Source: JAFGLP01 sp050014895 (GTDB lineage Bacteria > Chloroflexota > Dehalococcoidia > GIF9 > UBA5629). From it: a DNA stretch of 44,371 nt. Of this stretch, positions 16,908 to 24,646 are shown one piece after another. The notes under the pieces are model-generated. The model did not search any database and was not told the DNA's origin. It saw nothing but the letters and a program-made list of their open reading frames with translations. The position numbers and the translations under genes are program-made. The DNA lies in the NCBI GenBank assembly GCA_050014895.1, contig JBEKCL010000004.1, positions 1 through 44,371 on the forward strand, written 5' to 3'. Each line of letters opens with the position of its first letter. The first letter of the stretch is position 1.

Positions 16908-18299
16908 TTAACATTCAGGATGTGCCTGTGCATACTGGAAGCTCCTGACAATGGCCCGCGCTGCCCTTTCAGGCGCATGAAAAGCCAGTATACGCCCTTC
17001 TGTTTGTAGTTCTTTAACACATTCGGCACCATAAGGGCCCACAAGTGCAGCAACTATAGGCTTATCCGGATATTGGGATACCAATTTATTCAGAAAATGG
17101 ATGGTCTCGTGACTTTGTGCGGCACCGTGGATGATCTGGATAAATAGGAGGCTGCCGAATTTATCGTCTTTAAGTATGACATTGAATATATTTTCCATCA
17201 TTTTCAGCCTATCATCCGATCCCATAACCATCGGCCAATAATCTACAGGGTTGCCTATTGGTAACCATGGGGGCGCTATCTTCTTCAATTCCGACAATGT
17301 TGAAGGTGAAAGGCTTCCTGCCTGTAAACTCGAATCTCGCAGGCCGTCCAGCGCCATGATGGCGGTGCCGCCGCTGAAAGTGACAACACAAACATCCGCT
17401 TTCCTGACCGGCGGAAGCATGCACAACACACGGGTGGTATCTACAAGTTCCTCCAGACTATTAACGGTTATGATCCCAACCTGTTTTAACGCGGCATCCC
17501 ATATCTCATTTTTACCGGCCAGCGACCCGGTATGAGATTGTGCAGCCCTGGCCGCCTGCTCGCTTTTTCCCGTTTTTATCGCAACGATAGGTTTTTGACG
17601 CGACACACGGCGTGCTATTTTGAGAAACCGAGGCACCTCGGGCATACCTTCAATATGCAGTACTATTACTTTTACCTCAGGATCATGTTCGAAGTATTCC
17701 AGGCAATCCGCAAAATCTATGTTGCAGATATTTCCTATATCTATGGCTTTGCCAACGAAGCTGAACTCCGACAGGCCGTTGAAAAGGCCGCCTGACTGGC
17801 AGATTAACCCGACAGGGTTCGGTTGCATGGTCACCCTGGCAAATGATGAACCGAATTTAAAGAACGCGTTGGCGCTGCCGAAGCTATTGGGGCCAAGTAT
17901 CCGGCAACCGTGAGCATCGGCTGTCTCAAGTATTTCCCCGAATAAATTTGTGCCCTCTGCATCACCTGCATCAGTGAAACCCTGCGTCACAATTGTGATG
18001 CATTTAATACCTTTTTCTGCACAATTCCTTACGTGTGTCGGTACCTGTGTGCGCGGAGTCACCAATACCGCCAGGTCAACAGGGCCATCTACATCTTTAA
18101 TGGAAGGATATACTTTGACGCCCAGAATCTCGGTGGCATTGGGATTGATTGGGTAAATCCGGCCCTTATAGCCGTAGTCCAACAGGTTTTCCAGGGCATT
18201 GTGCTGTCCCTTACCCGTCTTTCGTGAAAGGCCGATTATGGCAACTGACTTAGGCTCAAAGAATGGCCTGAGACCTTCGATGTTATTGAACGCTTCCAT
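16908..18299 (-). CDS. NDP-forming acyl-CoA synthetase, alpha-type subunit
   Basis: 463-aa protein with an N-terminal CoA-binding Rossmann domain (FFEPKSVAIIGLSRKTGK, then YPINPNATEILGVKVYPSI) followed by two succinyl-CoA-synthetase-like flavodoxin domains. QSHTGSLAG carries the histidine normally phosphorylated during catalysis. These proteins make or cleave acyl-CoA with ADP or GDP phosphate exchange. The ATP-grasp beta subunit is not fused and is not seen in this window, so a separate partner is needed. Start set at ATG 18299; AAGGAG lies somewhat far upstream, and an ATG 12 codons earlier is possible. It lies downstream of nothing on this strand except the SDR remnant. Confidence 0.8.
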   Translation of the reverse strand: MEAFNNIEGLRPFFEPKSVAIIGLSRKTGKGQHNALENLLDYGYKGRIYPINPNATEILGVKVYPSIKDVDGPVDLAVLVTPRTQVPTHVRNCAEKGIKCITIVTQGFTDAGDAEGTNLFGEILETADAHGCRILGPNSFGSANAFFKFGSSFARVTMQPNPVGLICQSGGLFNGLSEFSFVGKAIDIGNICNIDFADCLEYFEHDPEVKVIVLHIEGMPEVPRFLKIARRVSRQKPIVAIKTGKSEQAARAAQSHTGSLAGKNEIWDAALKQVGIITVNSLEELVDTTRVLCMLPPVRKADVCVVTFSGGTAIMALDGLRDSSLQAGSLSPSTLSELKKIAPPWLPIGNPVDYWPMVMGSDDRLKMMENIFNVILKDDKFGSLLFIQIIHGAAQSHETIHFLNKLVSQYPDKPIVAALVGPYGAECVKELQTEGRILAFHAPERAARAIVRSFQYAQAHPEC

Positions 18300-18384
18300 G
18301 CTTACTTGCAGTCTCCTTTTTAATATTTGCAGCATGCGGCCATGGGTATAGTATATAACAATGGCCTGCCATCGATTTCGCCAC

Positions 18385-18501
18385 TCAGTATAGACCGTTG
18401 ACCACTATGTCGGTGTCCTCATGAGTAAAAACCAGGACTGCTGTTTTTCCAATACCTTTATCCACACCGGTTACCAACGCCACCTTCCATTTCATCTTCA
18501 T
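18385..18501 (-). pseudogene. Truncated SDR N-terminus (remnant)
   Basis: The stretch KVALVTGVDKGIGKTAVLVF followed by IVVNGLY is the nucleotide-binding start of a short-chain dehydrogenase, with the TGxxxGIG motif. It stops after about 39 residues, and no continuation is found in the next frames before the CoA-ligase gene. It is either a decayed gene or a recombination leftover. This and the GntR control sites account for the 360 bp between the CoA-ligase and GntR genes. Confidence 0.5.
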
Positions 18502-18585
18502 GGCCAACCCCTTGCTTTCAGCCTCGTGCATATATGCGTATGTGATACTTGACAAACCGGCCCTACCGTGATAATTTACATCCGT

Positions 18586-18609
18586 ATTGTATACATCATT
18601 GTATACAAT
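18586..18609. promoter_or_regulatory. Double GntR-type operator
   Basis: Two copies of the palindromic core TTGTATACA(A) lie at 18587-18595 and 18599-18608, three bases apart. TTGTATACAA is self-complementary and has the GT-AC spacing of FCD-type GntR sites. They end about 50 bp before the GntR start, which suggests autoregulation. Confidence 0.65.
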
Positions 18610-18659
18610 CTCTTTTGGAAGTTTATCTGCGTCCATCACTTCTTGTCAAGGCAACGAAT

Positions 18660-19316
18660 ATGACGAACGATAAGACTGCCGAAACCAGGCTGTATTTAGT
18701 CAACACCGCAAGAGACACTATTGAAGGATATATATTTGACAGGGTGTTGCGGCCGGACCAACGGCTTATTGAGTCCGGACTAGCCAATAAATTAGGGTTA
18801 AGCAGGACACCGGTACGGGAAGCCCTCAGGCAGCTTGAAATCAAAGGACTCATAACAAAGCTCCCCACCGGGGGTTACGTGGTCACTTATTACACGGCCA
18901 CTGACGTGCGGAATATATTTGAAATACGTGAGGCCCTGGAGACCCTGGCGATGAAGCTTGCATGCGATCGGGCTACTCAAAGTCAGCTAGACCGCGCGGA
19001 GGAGTGCTGCAACCAGTTCGACAAGACTCTGGGAGAACCCCATAAAGAAGGAGGTGTTGACTGGAACAATTTATTTCACGAGGAACTCTATAAAGCCTGC
19101 AAAAACAAACAACTCATAGCCACTATCCAGAATTTAAGGGACGTTGTCCAGCTTAAACACGTGAGCCAGTCCTATGGCGTCGAGGACTTCCGCGTTTTTG
19201 GAAGAGAACACCGCAGTATACTTGAGGCAGTCAGGCAGCGCGATAAAAAGAAAGCTGAACAGACTGTCCGGAAGCATCTTAAGACGGTGTGCTCCAGCTA
19301 CATCAGATCTTTATGA
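18660..19316 (+). CDS. GntR family regulator, FCD (FadR-like) type
   Basis: 218-aa regulator. The winged helix at about residues 15-80 contains LIESGLANKLGLSRTPVREA. The C-terminal FCD helical domain follows, with candidate metal/ligand residues in WNNLFHEELY and FGREHRSILEAV. Family members sense organic acids or similar metabolites. The start is ATG 18660 with AAGG upstream, not the more upstream open frame, because the double operator lies between. It directly precedes the Liv-type importer, which it probably controls along with the cyclase/amidohydrolase locus; that is inference. Confidence 0.9.
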   Translation: MTNDKTAETRLYLVNTARDTIEGYIFDRVLRPDQRLIESGLANKLGLSRTPVREALRQLEIKGLITKLPTGGYVVTYYTATDVRNIFEIREALETLAMKLACDRATQSQLDRAEECCNQFDKTLGEPHKEGGVDWNNLFHEELYKACKNKQLIATIQNLRDVVQLKHVSQSYGVEDFRVFGREHRSILEAVRQRDKKKAEQTVRKHLKTVCSSYIRSL

Positions 19317-19376
19317 ATTGTCATTAATTGCTTATCAATACGTTATATAAATTAATAAATTAAGGAGGAGGTAGCA

Positions 19377-20603
19377 ATGAAACTGTCAAAAGGAACCGGA
19401 GCACGATGGATTTTCCCAATATTATCAATCATCATCGTATTATCCCTGTCATTAGTGGCATGCGCCCAACCGGCAGCGCAGCAGACTACTGGACCTATCA
19501 AAATCGGGGGCACACTCCCACTGACCGGCGGTTACGCAGACACAGGTAAGGTAGTCTATGACGGATACAAGCACTGGGTAGAGGTAACCAACGCCAACGG
19601 AGGATTGCTGGGAAGACAAGTTGCCCTGACAATTTACGATGACGCCAGTGATGTGAAAAACGCTACCACACTGCTGGAAAAACTAATCACAGTAGATAAA
19701 GTTGATTTAATCATCGGCGGCTACCCTGGGACCTCCGCAGCCGTACAGATGCCGGTTGCAGAGCAATATAAGAAAGTTTATGTATCTATGGGCGGCCACA
19801 TGGCCTCGTTCACCAAAGGCTATACATATTCATTTGGCGGACCGCCCCTGATGGGCCAGTGGTGGTACGAAGGCGTATGGCAATGGCTGGCCACCCTGCC
19901 ACAAGAACAGCGGCCGAAGACTGCCGCAGTATTTATCATGAACAATCCAATCGGCGCCACGACCATTGACACCGTGCCAGACAGGCTGAAGAGCCTTGGA
20001 ATAGACCTTGTGGTCAATGAAAAATATGACCTCCCTCTGGCAAGCGCCGATCCGATTATTGCCAAGGCCAAGGCAGCCAATGCAGAACTTTTCCTATCCG
20101 GCGGCGTCCTGCCTGATGGCGTGCTTACGGTCAAGGCCGCCAAGACACAGAATTACAATCCCAAGCTGTATCTCCAGAGCATCGGCAGCGTCATACCGGC
20201 CTGGATTTCCCAGTTGGGCGCCGATGGCAATTACATTGTTTCCGGTACACCGCTCAGCTACTTGGCAAATTATCCCGGTGTAGCTGACCTGAACAAATGG
20301 TATGCAACAACTAATCCTCCCGCCACCAATGCCCCTGACTATTTCATCTCAGGCTATTGCTGGCTGCAGGTACTCCAAAAGGGTGTTGAAGGCGCCCAGA
20401 GTCTCGATGACACCAAGATCCGTGACTATCTCAAGAGCCATGAGATATCCACTGTCGGAGGCAAATTAACGTTCGATGACAAAGGTCTTCCTCCTCCACG
20501 GTCTTTGACGACACAGGTTATCAACCAGAAAGTTGAGCTGATCTGGCCGCTCGAAGTCCGCACCCATGAGCCGGTATATCCCAAACCGGAATGGGGCAAA
20601 TAG
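19377..20603 (+). CDS. ABC transporter substrate-binding lipoprotein (branched-chain amino acid type)
   Basis: 408-aa extracytoplasmic binding protein of the periplasmic-binding type I (LivK-like) family. A signal peptide ends in the lipobox LVAC, with lipidated Cys29. Mature-domain blocks include IKIGGTLPLTGGYADTGK, NATTLLEKLITVDKVDLIIG and GYPGTSAAVQMPVAEQYKK. The substrate may be an amino acid, amide, aromatic acid or urea-like compound; the sequence does not decide. AAGGAGG precedes the ATG. It heads a five-gene importer set with two permeases and two ATPases. Confidence 0.9.
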   Translation: MKLSKGTGARWIFPILSIIIVLSLSLVACAQPAAQQTTGPIKIGGTLPLTGGYADTGKVVYDGYKHWVEVTNANGGLLGRQVALTIYDDASDVKNATTLLEKLITVDKVDLIIGGYPGTSAAVQMPVAEQYKKVYVSMGGHMASFTKGYTYSFGGPPLMGQWWYEGVWQWLATLPQEQRPKTAAVFIMNNPIGATTIDTVPDRLKSLGIDLVVNEKYDLPLASADPIIAKAKAANAELFLSGGVLPDGVLTVKAAKTQNYNPKLYLQSIGSVIPAWISQLGADGNYIVSGTPLSYLANYPGVADLNKWYATTNPPATNAPDYFISGYCWLQVLQKGVEGAQSLDDTKIRDYLKSHEISTVGGKLTFDDKGLPPPRSLTTQVINQKVELIWPLEVRTHEPVYPKPEWGK

Positions 20604-20646
20604 GCTATAGCTTTTAGTCCATAATAAATAAGGAGCAAGTATAGTA

Positions 20647-20685
20647 GGGAGGGGCGTCGTAGATGGCAACAGGGCCGCCCCTCCC
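20647..20685 (+). promoter_or_regulatory. Hairpin between binding-protein and permease genes
   Basis: GGGAGGGGCG (20647-20656) pairs with CGCCCCTCCC (20676-20685) around a 19-base loop. There is no T-run. Such stems often protect the upstream binding-protein mRNA and make it more abundant than the permease message; that role is inferred. Confidence 0.5.
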
Positions 20686-20703
20686 CTATAATGCAATTTC
20701 AAC

Positions 20704-21579
20704 ATGACTAGCGGTTACGAAATCTTACAGGACTTGGCAGGCGGCATTTTCGTTGGTTTTGCATATGCGCTGCTAAGTGCGGGATTCAGCCTGACCTGGG
20801 GCGTAACACGCGTTATAAACCTCGCCCACTCTGCATTTGCCCTGGTGGGCAGCTATATTACGCTGACCCTGCTTAAAACAGCGGGGATCGACCCGCTTAT
20901 ATCCATCTTATTCATCCTGCCGGTCCTGTTTCTGCTGGGCATTGCCACGCACCAATTTATCGTGAAACCTACGGCAAAGCGCGCCAGGGAAATAACCGGA
21001 CCGTCGATGGTGCTGACTTTCGGTCTTTTTATGATTGTCGAGAACCTGCTGGCTATAATCTTCAAGGACGACGACCGCGTGCTGACATCGCAATATTCCA
21101 ATATTTCTTTTCACCTCGGGCCGGTTTCGGTTGCCCTGACCAGCGTTATCAGCCTTATACTGGCCATTATCAGCCTTGCTATACTGTATTTTTTCCTTAA
21201 CGGTACCTATACAGGGAAAGCAGTGCGGGCCGTCTGGCAGGACAGGCAGGGTGCCATGTTATCCGGCATCAACGTAGAAAAAGTGACGTCAATCACCTAC
21301 GGCGTCTCGTTTGCCACAGCGGGTATCGCAGGGTTATGCCTGATATTTATGTATTCCGTAACGCCTTATATCGGTTTTTCGTGGCTGGTGTTCGTATTCC
21401 TGATCAGCATACTGGGTGGGCTGGGCAGTATTATCGGGGCCGCTGTCGGTGGCATGATAGTCGGTCTTATTGTCAGCGCCGGGTCGGCTTTCATACCGCT
21501 GGCATATATTAATCTTGTCCTTTTTGTATTGCTGATAATCGTTCTGCTGGTCAGGCCATCAGGTTTATTCCGGAGATAG
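20704..21579 (+). CDS. livH: Branched-chain amino acid-type ABC permease LivH
   Basis: 291-aa multi-spanning inner-membrane permease. The family segment LTWGVTRVINLAHSAFALVG lies near residues 30-49, and the ATPase-contact region (KAVRAVWQDRQGAMLSGIN) is in the second half. It pairs with the next permease. The ATG at 20704 has no obvious Shine-Dalgarno sequence, unlike its neighbours. It begins about 18 bp after the intergenic hairpin. Confidence 0.9.
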   Translation: MTSGYEILQDLAGGIFVGFAYALLSAGFSLTWGVTRVINLAHSAFALVGSYITLTLLKTAGIDPLISILFILPVLFLLGIATHQFIVKPTAKRAREITGPSMVLTFGLFMIVENLLAIIFKDDDRVLTSQYSNISFHLGPVSVALTSVISLILAIISLAILYFFLNGTYTGKAVRAVWQDRQGAMLSGINVEKVTSITYGVSFATAGIAGLCLIFMYSVTPYIGFSWLVFVFLISILGGLGSIIGAAVGGMIVGLIVSAGSAFIPLAYINLVLFVLLIIVLLVRPSGLFRR

Positions 21580-21582
21580 ATC

Positions 21583-22575
21583 ATGACTGTTAATAGAAAT
21601 AATAACTGGTTGAAATGGGCCGTCCCACTGGCCGTCATCTTATTACTTGCATTATTGCCCGCTGCCAGCCCGGATATATTCTATCTCTCTATAGGCGTCA
21701 TTCTTTTCATGTATGTTGCCCTCGCCAGCAGCTGGAACATCATTGGAGGATATTCCGGCTATATAAGCTTTGGACACGGTGCTTTCTTTGGAATAGGCGC
21801 TTATGTCGTTGCCATGCTTCTTATAAAATTCGGTTACTCACCTTTCCTGACCTGTTTCCTCGGCGGAATATTGTCAGCGCTTTTCGCACTTATCGTCGGT
21901 TACCCGGTATTACGCTTAAAAGGCCCTTATTTCTCCATTGCAACATTATGCCTGGGATTGGCCGTCCCGGTTCTTGTCAACAACCTGCCGGAAGCATTGA
22001 CAGGCGGGGGAGAGGGACTATTCCTGCCTCTAATGAAGATCGACATCTTCTTCAACAGGACTATTTATTACGAGGTGATGCTATTCCTGGCCGTCGGGAC
22101 AACACTGCTGGCCCGCTGGATTTTGAATTCCAAGTTCGGACTGGGGTTAAACGCCATCCGCGAGAACGAAAACACAGCCGAGACTATAGGGGTTAATTCG
22201 ACTGTCTTGAAACTGCAGGCATTCGTTTTTAGCGCTTTCCTGGTTGGAGTCATCGGCGGAATTTACGCCTATTACCGCACATATGTCGATACTGCGACCG
22301 TTTTCGATCCTAACCTGTCGATAGCCATAGTAATGATGGCCATATTCGGAGGCGCTGCCACATGGCAGGGTCCTTTGATCGGCGCCTTAATACTGACCCT
22401 CATTGACCAGGTGCTGATATCCGCCTTTCCCGGTGCCCCTGCCGAGATCTCACGTCTTATTTATGGACTTATCCTCGTACTGGTAATCATGTTCATGCCA
22501 TCAGGGATAATGCATTTCTTGCTGAACAAATTCAAACATTCTTCCTCACCCGAGACCGCCAACGAGGTGACATAG
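21583..22575 (+). CDS. livM: Branched-chain amino acid-type ABC permease LivM
   Basis: 330-aa permease with many hydrophobic helices. The NIIGGYSGYISFGHGAFFGI block and the cytoplasmic GLGLNAIRENENTAETIGVN loop (ATPase contact) are typical of LivM. It begins 3 bp after livH, with GGAGATAGATC before its ATG. It ends overlapping the GTG start of livG by one base. Confidence 0.92.
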   Translation: MTVNRNNNWLKWAVPLAVILLLALLPAASPDIFYLSIGVILFMYVALASSWNIIGGYSGYISFGHGAFFGIGAYVVAMLLIKFGYSPFLTCFLGGILSALFALIVGYPVLRLKGPYFSIATLCLGLAVPVLVNNLPEALTGGGEGLFLPLMKIDIFFNRTIYYEVMLFLAVGTTLLARWILNSKFGLGLNAIRENENTAETIGVNSTVLKLQAFVFSAFLVGVIGGIYAYYRTYVDTATVFDPNLSIAIVMMAIFGGAATWQGPLIGALILTLIDQVLISAFPGAPAEISRLIYGLILVLVIMFMPSGIMHFLLNKFKHSSSPETANEVT

Positions 22576-23306
22576 TGATACTGGAAGGAAAAAATATTGT
22601 AAAAAAGTTTGGCGGACTGCTGGCCTTAAACGATCTGAGTTTCAAGATTGAAAAAAATGAGATAGTCGGACTGATCGGCCCCAACGGTTCTGGTAAAACT
22701 ACACTATTCAATACAATATCAGGCCTCTATAAGCCGGAAGGTGGCTCAATATATATGAAAGGCCGCGATATTACAAAATGGAAACCTTACCAGATAGCCA
22801 AGTTGGGACTGGGGCGCACCTTCCAAATCGTACAGCCGTTTGAAGAGATGACCATTCTGCAGAATGTGGCAATAGGCAACCTGTATGGAACGGGGGAAAT
22901 GGATATTAAGAAGGCTTCAGCAAACGCCCGTGAAATTCTGGACTTCGTCAGTTCGAAGCACGATGAAAACGCCATGGCCAGCGAGTTGACGCTTGCAGAT
23001 AGGAAGAAACTGGAAATAGCACGTGCTTTGGCCACAAAGCCTGACTTATTACTCTTGGATGAGGTATTTGCCGGGCTGAATGAAACAGAGATAAAAGAAG
23101 CTATTGCCCTGATATTTAAAATTCGCGACTGTATGGGAATAACGATATTTATGGTAGAGCATGTTCTAACCGCCATTATGAAAACATGCTCAAGGGTGAT
23201 CGTACTGGATTATGGGCAGAAATTGGCGGAGGGTAGCCCACAGGAAGTGGCCAACGATCCAAAGGTCATCGAGGCTTATCTCGGGGGTGCCGTATGCTCA
23301 AAGTAA
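22575..23306 (+). CDS. livG: Branched-chain amino acid-type ABC ATPase LivG
   Basis: 243-aa cytoplasmic ATPase. Walker A reads GPNGSGKTT and Walker B LLLLDEVFAGLN. The signature region is LTLADRKKLEIARALA rather than the usual LSGGQ form; related variants exist in some LivG subfamilies, so it need not be inactive. The GTG start overlaps the livM stop, and GAGGTG lies upstream. It overlaps livF by 13 bp. Confidence 0.9.
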   Translation: MILEGKNIVKKFGGLLALNDLSFKIEKNEIVGLIGPNGSGKTTLFNTISGLYKPEGGSIYMKGRDITKWKPYQIAKLGLGRTFQIVQPFEEMTILQNVAIGNLYGTGEMDIKKASANAREILDFVSSKHDENAMASELTLADRKKLEIARALATKPDLLLLDEVFAGLNETEIKEAIALIFKIRDCMGITIFMVEHVLTAIMKTCSRVIVLDYGQKLAEGSPQEVANDPKVIEAYLGGAVCSK

Positions 23307-23998
23307 AAAATATCAGTGTCTTTTACGGACATCTGCAGGCCATCTGGGACGTATCAATTGAAATTAAGGAACACGACTGCCTAACTATATTAGGGTCAAA
23401 CGGCGCAGGAAAAACAACCTTGCTCACTACAATCTCAGGCTTGATAAGGCCGGCTACAGGTTCAATTTACTATAAAGGCATACGGATCGACCATATAGAA
23501 CCTCACAAGATATGTGAGATGGGACTTATCCAGATACCTCAGGGCCGCAAGATATTCCCCATGATGAGCATCAGGGAGAACTTGCAAATGGGCGCCTATT
23601 TGCCAAAACCAAGGAAAAACGCCAGGTTAAATCTCGACCGGATTTTTTCTATGTACCCCGTCTTAAAACAGAGGGCTGGACAGCTCGCTGGGACGCTTTC
23701 AGGCGGCGAGCAGCAAATGCTCGCTATAGGTCGAGGGTTGATGAGCGAGCCTGAATTGTTAATGCTCGATGAGCCGACACTCGGGCTTTCACCCAAACTC
23801 GCAATCGACATGCTTGGCTCTGTTAGTCAATTACATGACCAGTGCATAACGGTCGCTGTTGTATCGCAGGAAACAATGCAGTGCTTGCAAATAACCGAGC
23901 GGGCTTATGTGCTGGAAAACGGCAGGGTAGCAATCGAAGGCAAATGTTCTTCTTTACTCGCAGACGATAAAGTCCGAAAAGCCTATATGGGCATATAA
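23294..23998 (+). CDS. livF: Branched-chain amino acid-type ABC ATPase LivF
   Basis: 234-aa ATPase partner of LivG. Walker A reads LGSNGAGKTT, the signature LSGGEQQMLAIGRGLM, and Walker B LLMLDEPTLGLSP. IPQGRKIFPMMSIRENLQMG is typical of LivF. Its start lies inside livG, so translation is coupled. It is the last gene of the importer; a weak AGCGC/GCGCT stem follows near 24005-24023. Confidence 0.92.
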   Translation: MLKVKNISVFYGHLQAIWDVSIEIKEHDCLTILGSNGAGKTTLLTTISGLIRPATGSIYYKGIRIDHIEPHKICEMGLIQIPQGRKIFPMMSIRENLQMGAYLPKPRKNARLNLDRIFSMYPVLKQRAGQLAGTLSGGEQQMLAIGRGLMSEPELLMLDEPTLGLSPKLAIDMLGSVSQLHDQCITVAVVSQETMQCLQITERAYVLENGRVAIEGKCSSLLADDKVRKAYMGI

Positions 23999-24068
23999 TT
24001 TTCAGCGCTCGCCCTGGGCGCTATAAAAGCACAAATTAAGATACCACGATGCACCGGACTTGATTACG

Positions 24069-24097
24069 TTGACACAAATTAGCGCGCCAGATATACT
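24069..24097 (+). promoter_or_regulatory. Promoter of the MarR gene
   Basis: TTGACA (24069-24074), 17-bp spacer, TATACT (24092-24097). It separates the MarR/exporter unit from the importer operon; predicted start near 24104. Confidence 0.7.
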
Positions 24098-24151
24098 ATC
24101 TCCCTGTTAATTTTATATAACTATTTATTTTATTAACCATTATTGATTATC

Positions 24152-24595
24152 ATGGATAACAACGTTATCGATAGCATCATCGAGGATATATTTCATGTTT
24201 ATCCTCTAATTTATAAAAAGCTTCTGAAAGTCGATTTCGGAAGCGTCGAAGGGAGCTTGTCGTATCTACACTTCCTGATCATTCGCATGCTTGCGAGAAC
24301 CGGCGCCCTGCCCATTTCTGAAATCGGAAGAAGATTGGTCATACCCAGGCCCCAGATGACCCACCTGATTGACCAGCTAATTGATCTGGATATGGTCATA
24401 AGGCTGTCCAATACCAAAGACCGAAGGATAATAAATATAGAATTGACCGGCAATGGTAAGGCCACATTACGAAAATGCGTGGAACTTTTAAGAGATAATA
24501 TCAAGCTTAAGATGAAAAGCCTCGATGACAAGGAACTGTTGGAGTTGTCTATATTGCTAAGAAAGCTGAATGAAGTTACGTCAAAGCTATCGTAA
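24152..24595 (+). CDS. MarR family transcriptional regulator
   Basis: 147-aa winged-helix regulator. The core reads FLIIRMLARTGALPISEIGR, then RLVIPRPQMTHLIDQLIDL, with the wing DMVIRLSNTKDRRIINIELT. MarR proteins usually repress exporters and respond to phenolic or other lipophilic compounds. The ATG at 24152 is preferred over an in-frame TTG three codons earlier; neither has a strong ribosome-binding site. It lies 51 bp before the drug-exporter gene, which it likely controls. Confidence 0.88.
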   Translation: MDNNVIDSIIEDIFHVYPLIYKKLLKVDFGSVEGSLSYLHFLIIRMLARTGALPISEIGRRLVIPRPQMTHLIDQLIDLDMVIRLSNTKDRRIINIELTGNGKATLRKCVELLRDNIKLKMKSLDDKELLELSILLRKLNEVTSKLS

Positions 24596-24646
24596 TTTGG
24601 AACACCTTAACTCGCCCGATTAAAGCTGTTAATAAAGGATTCGTAT

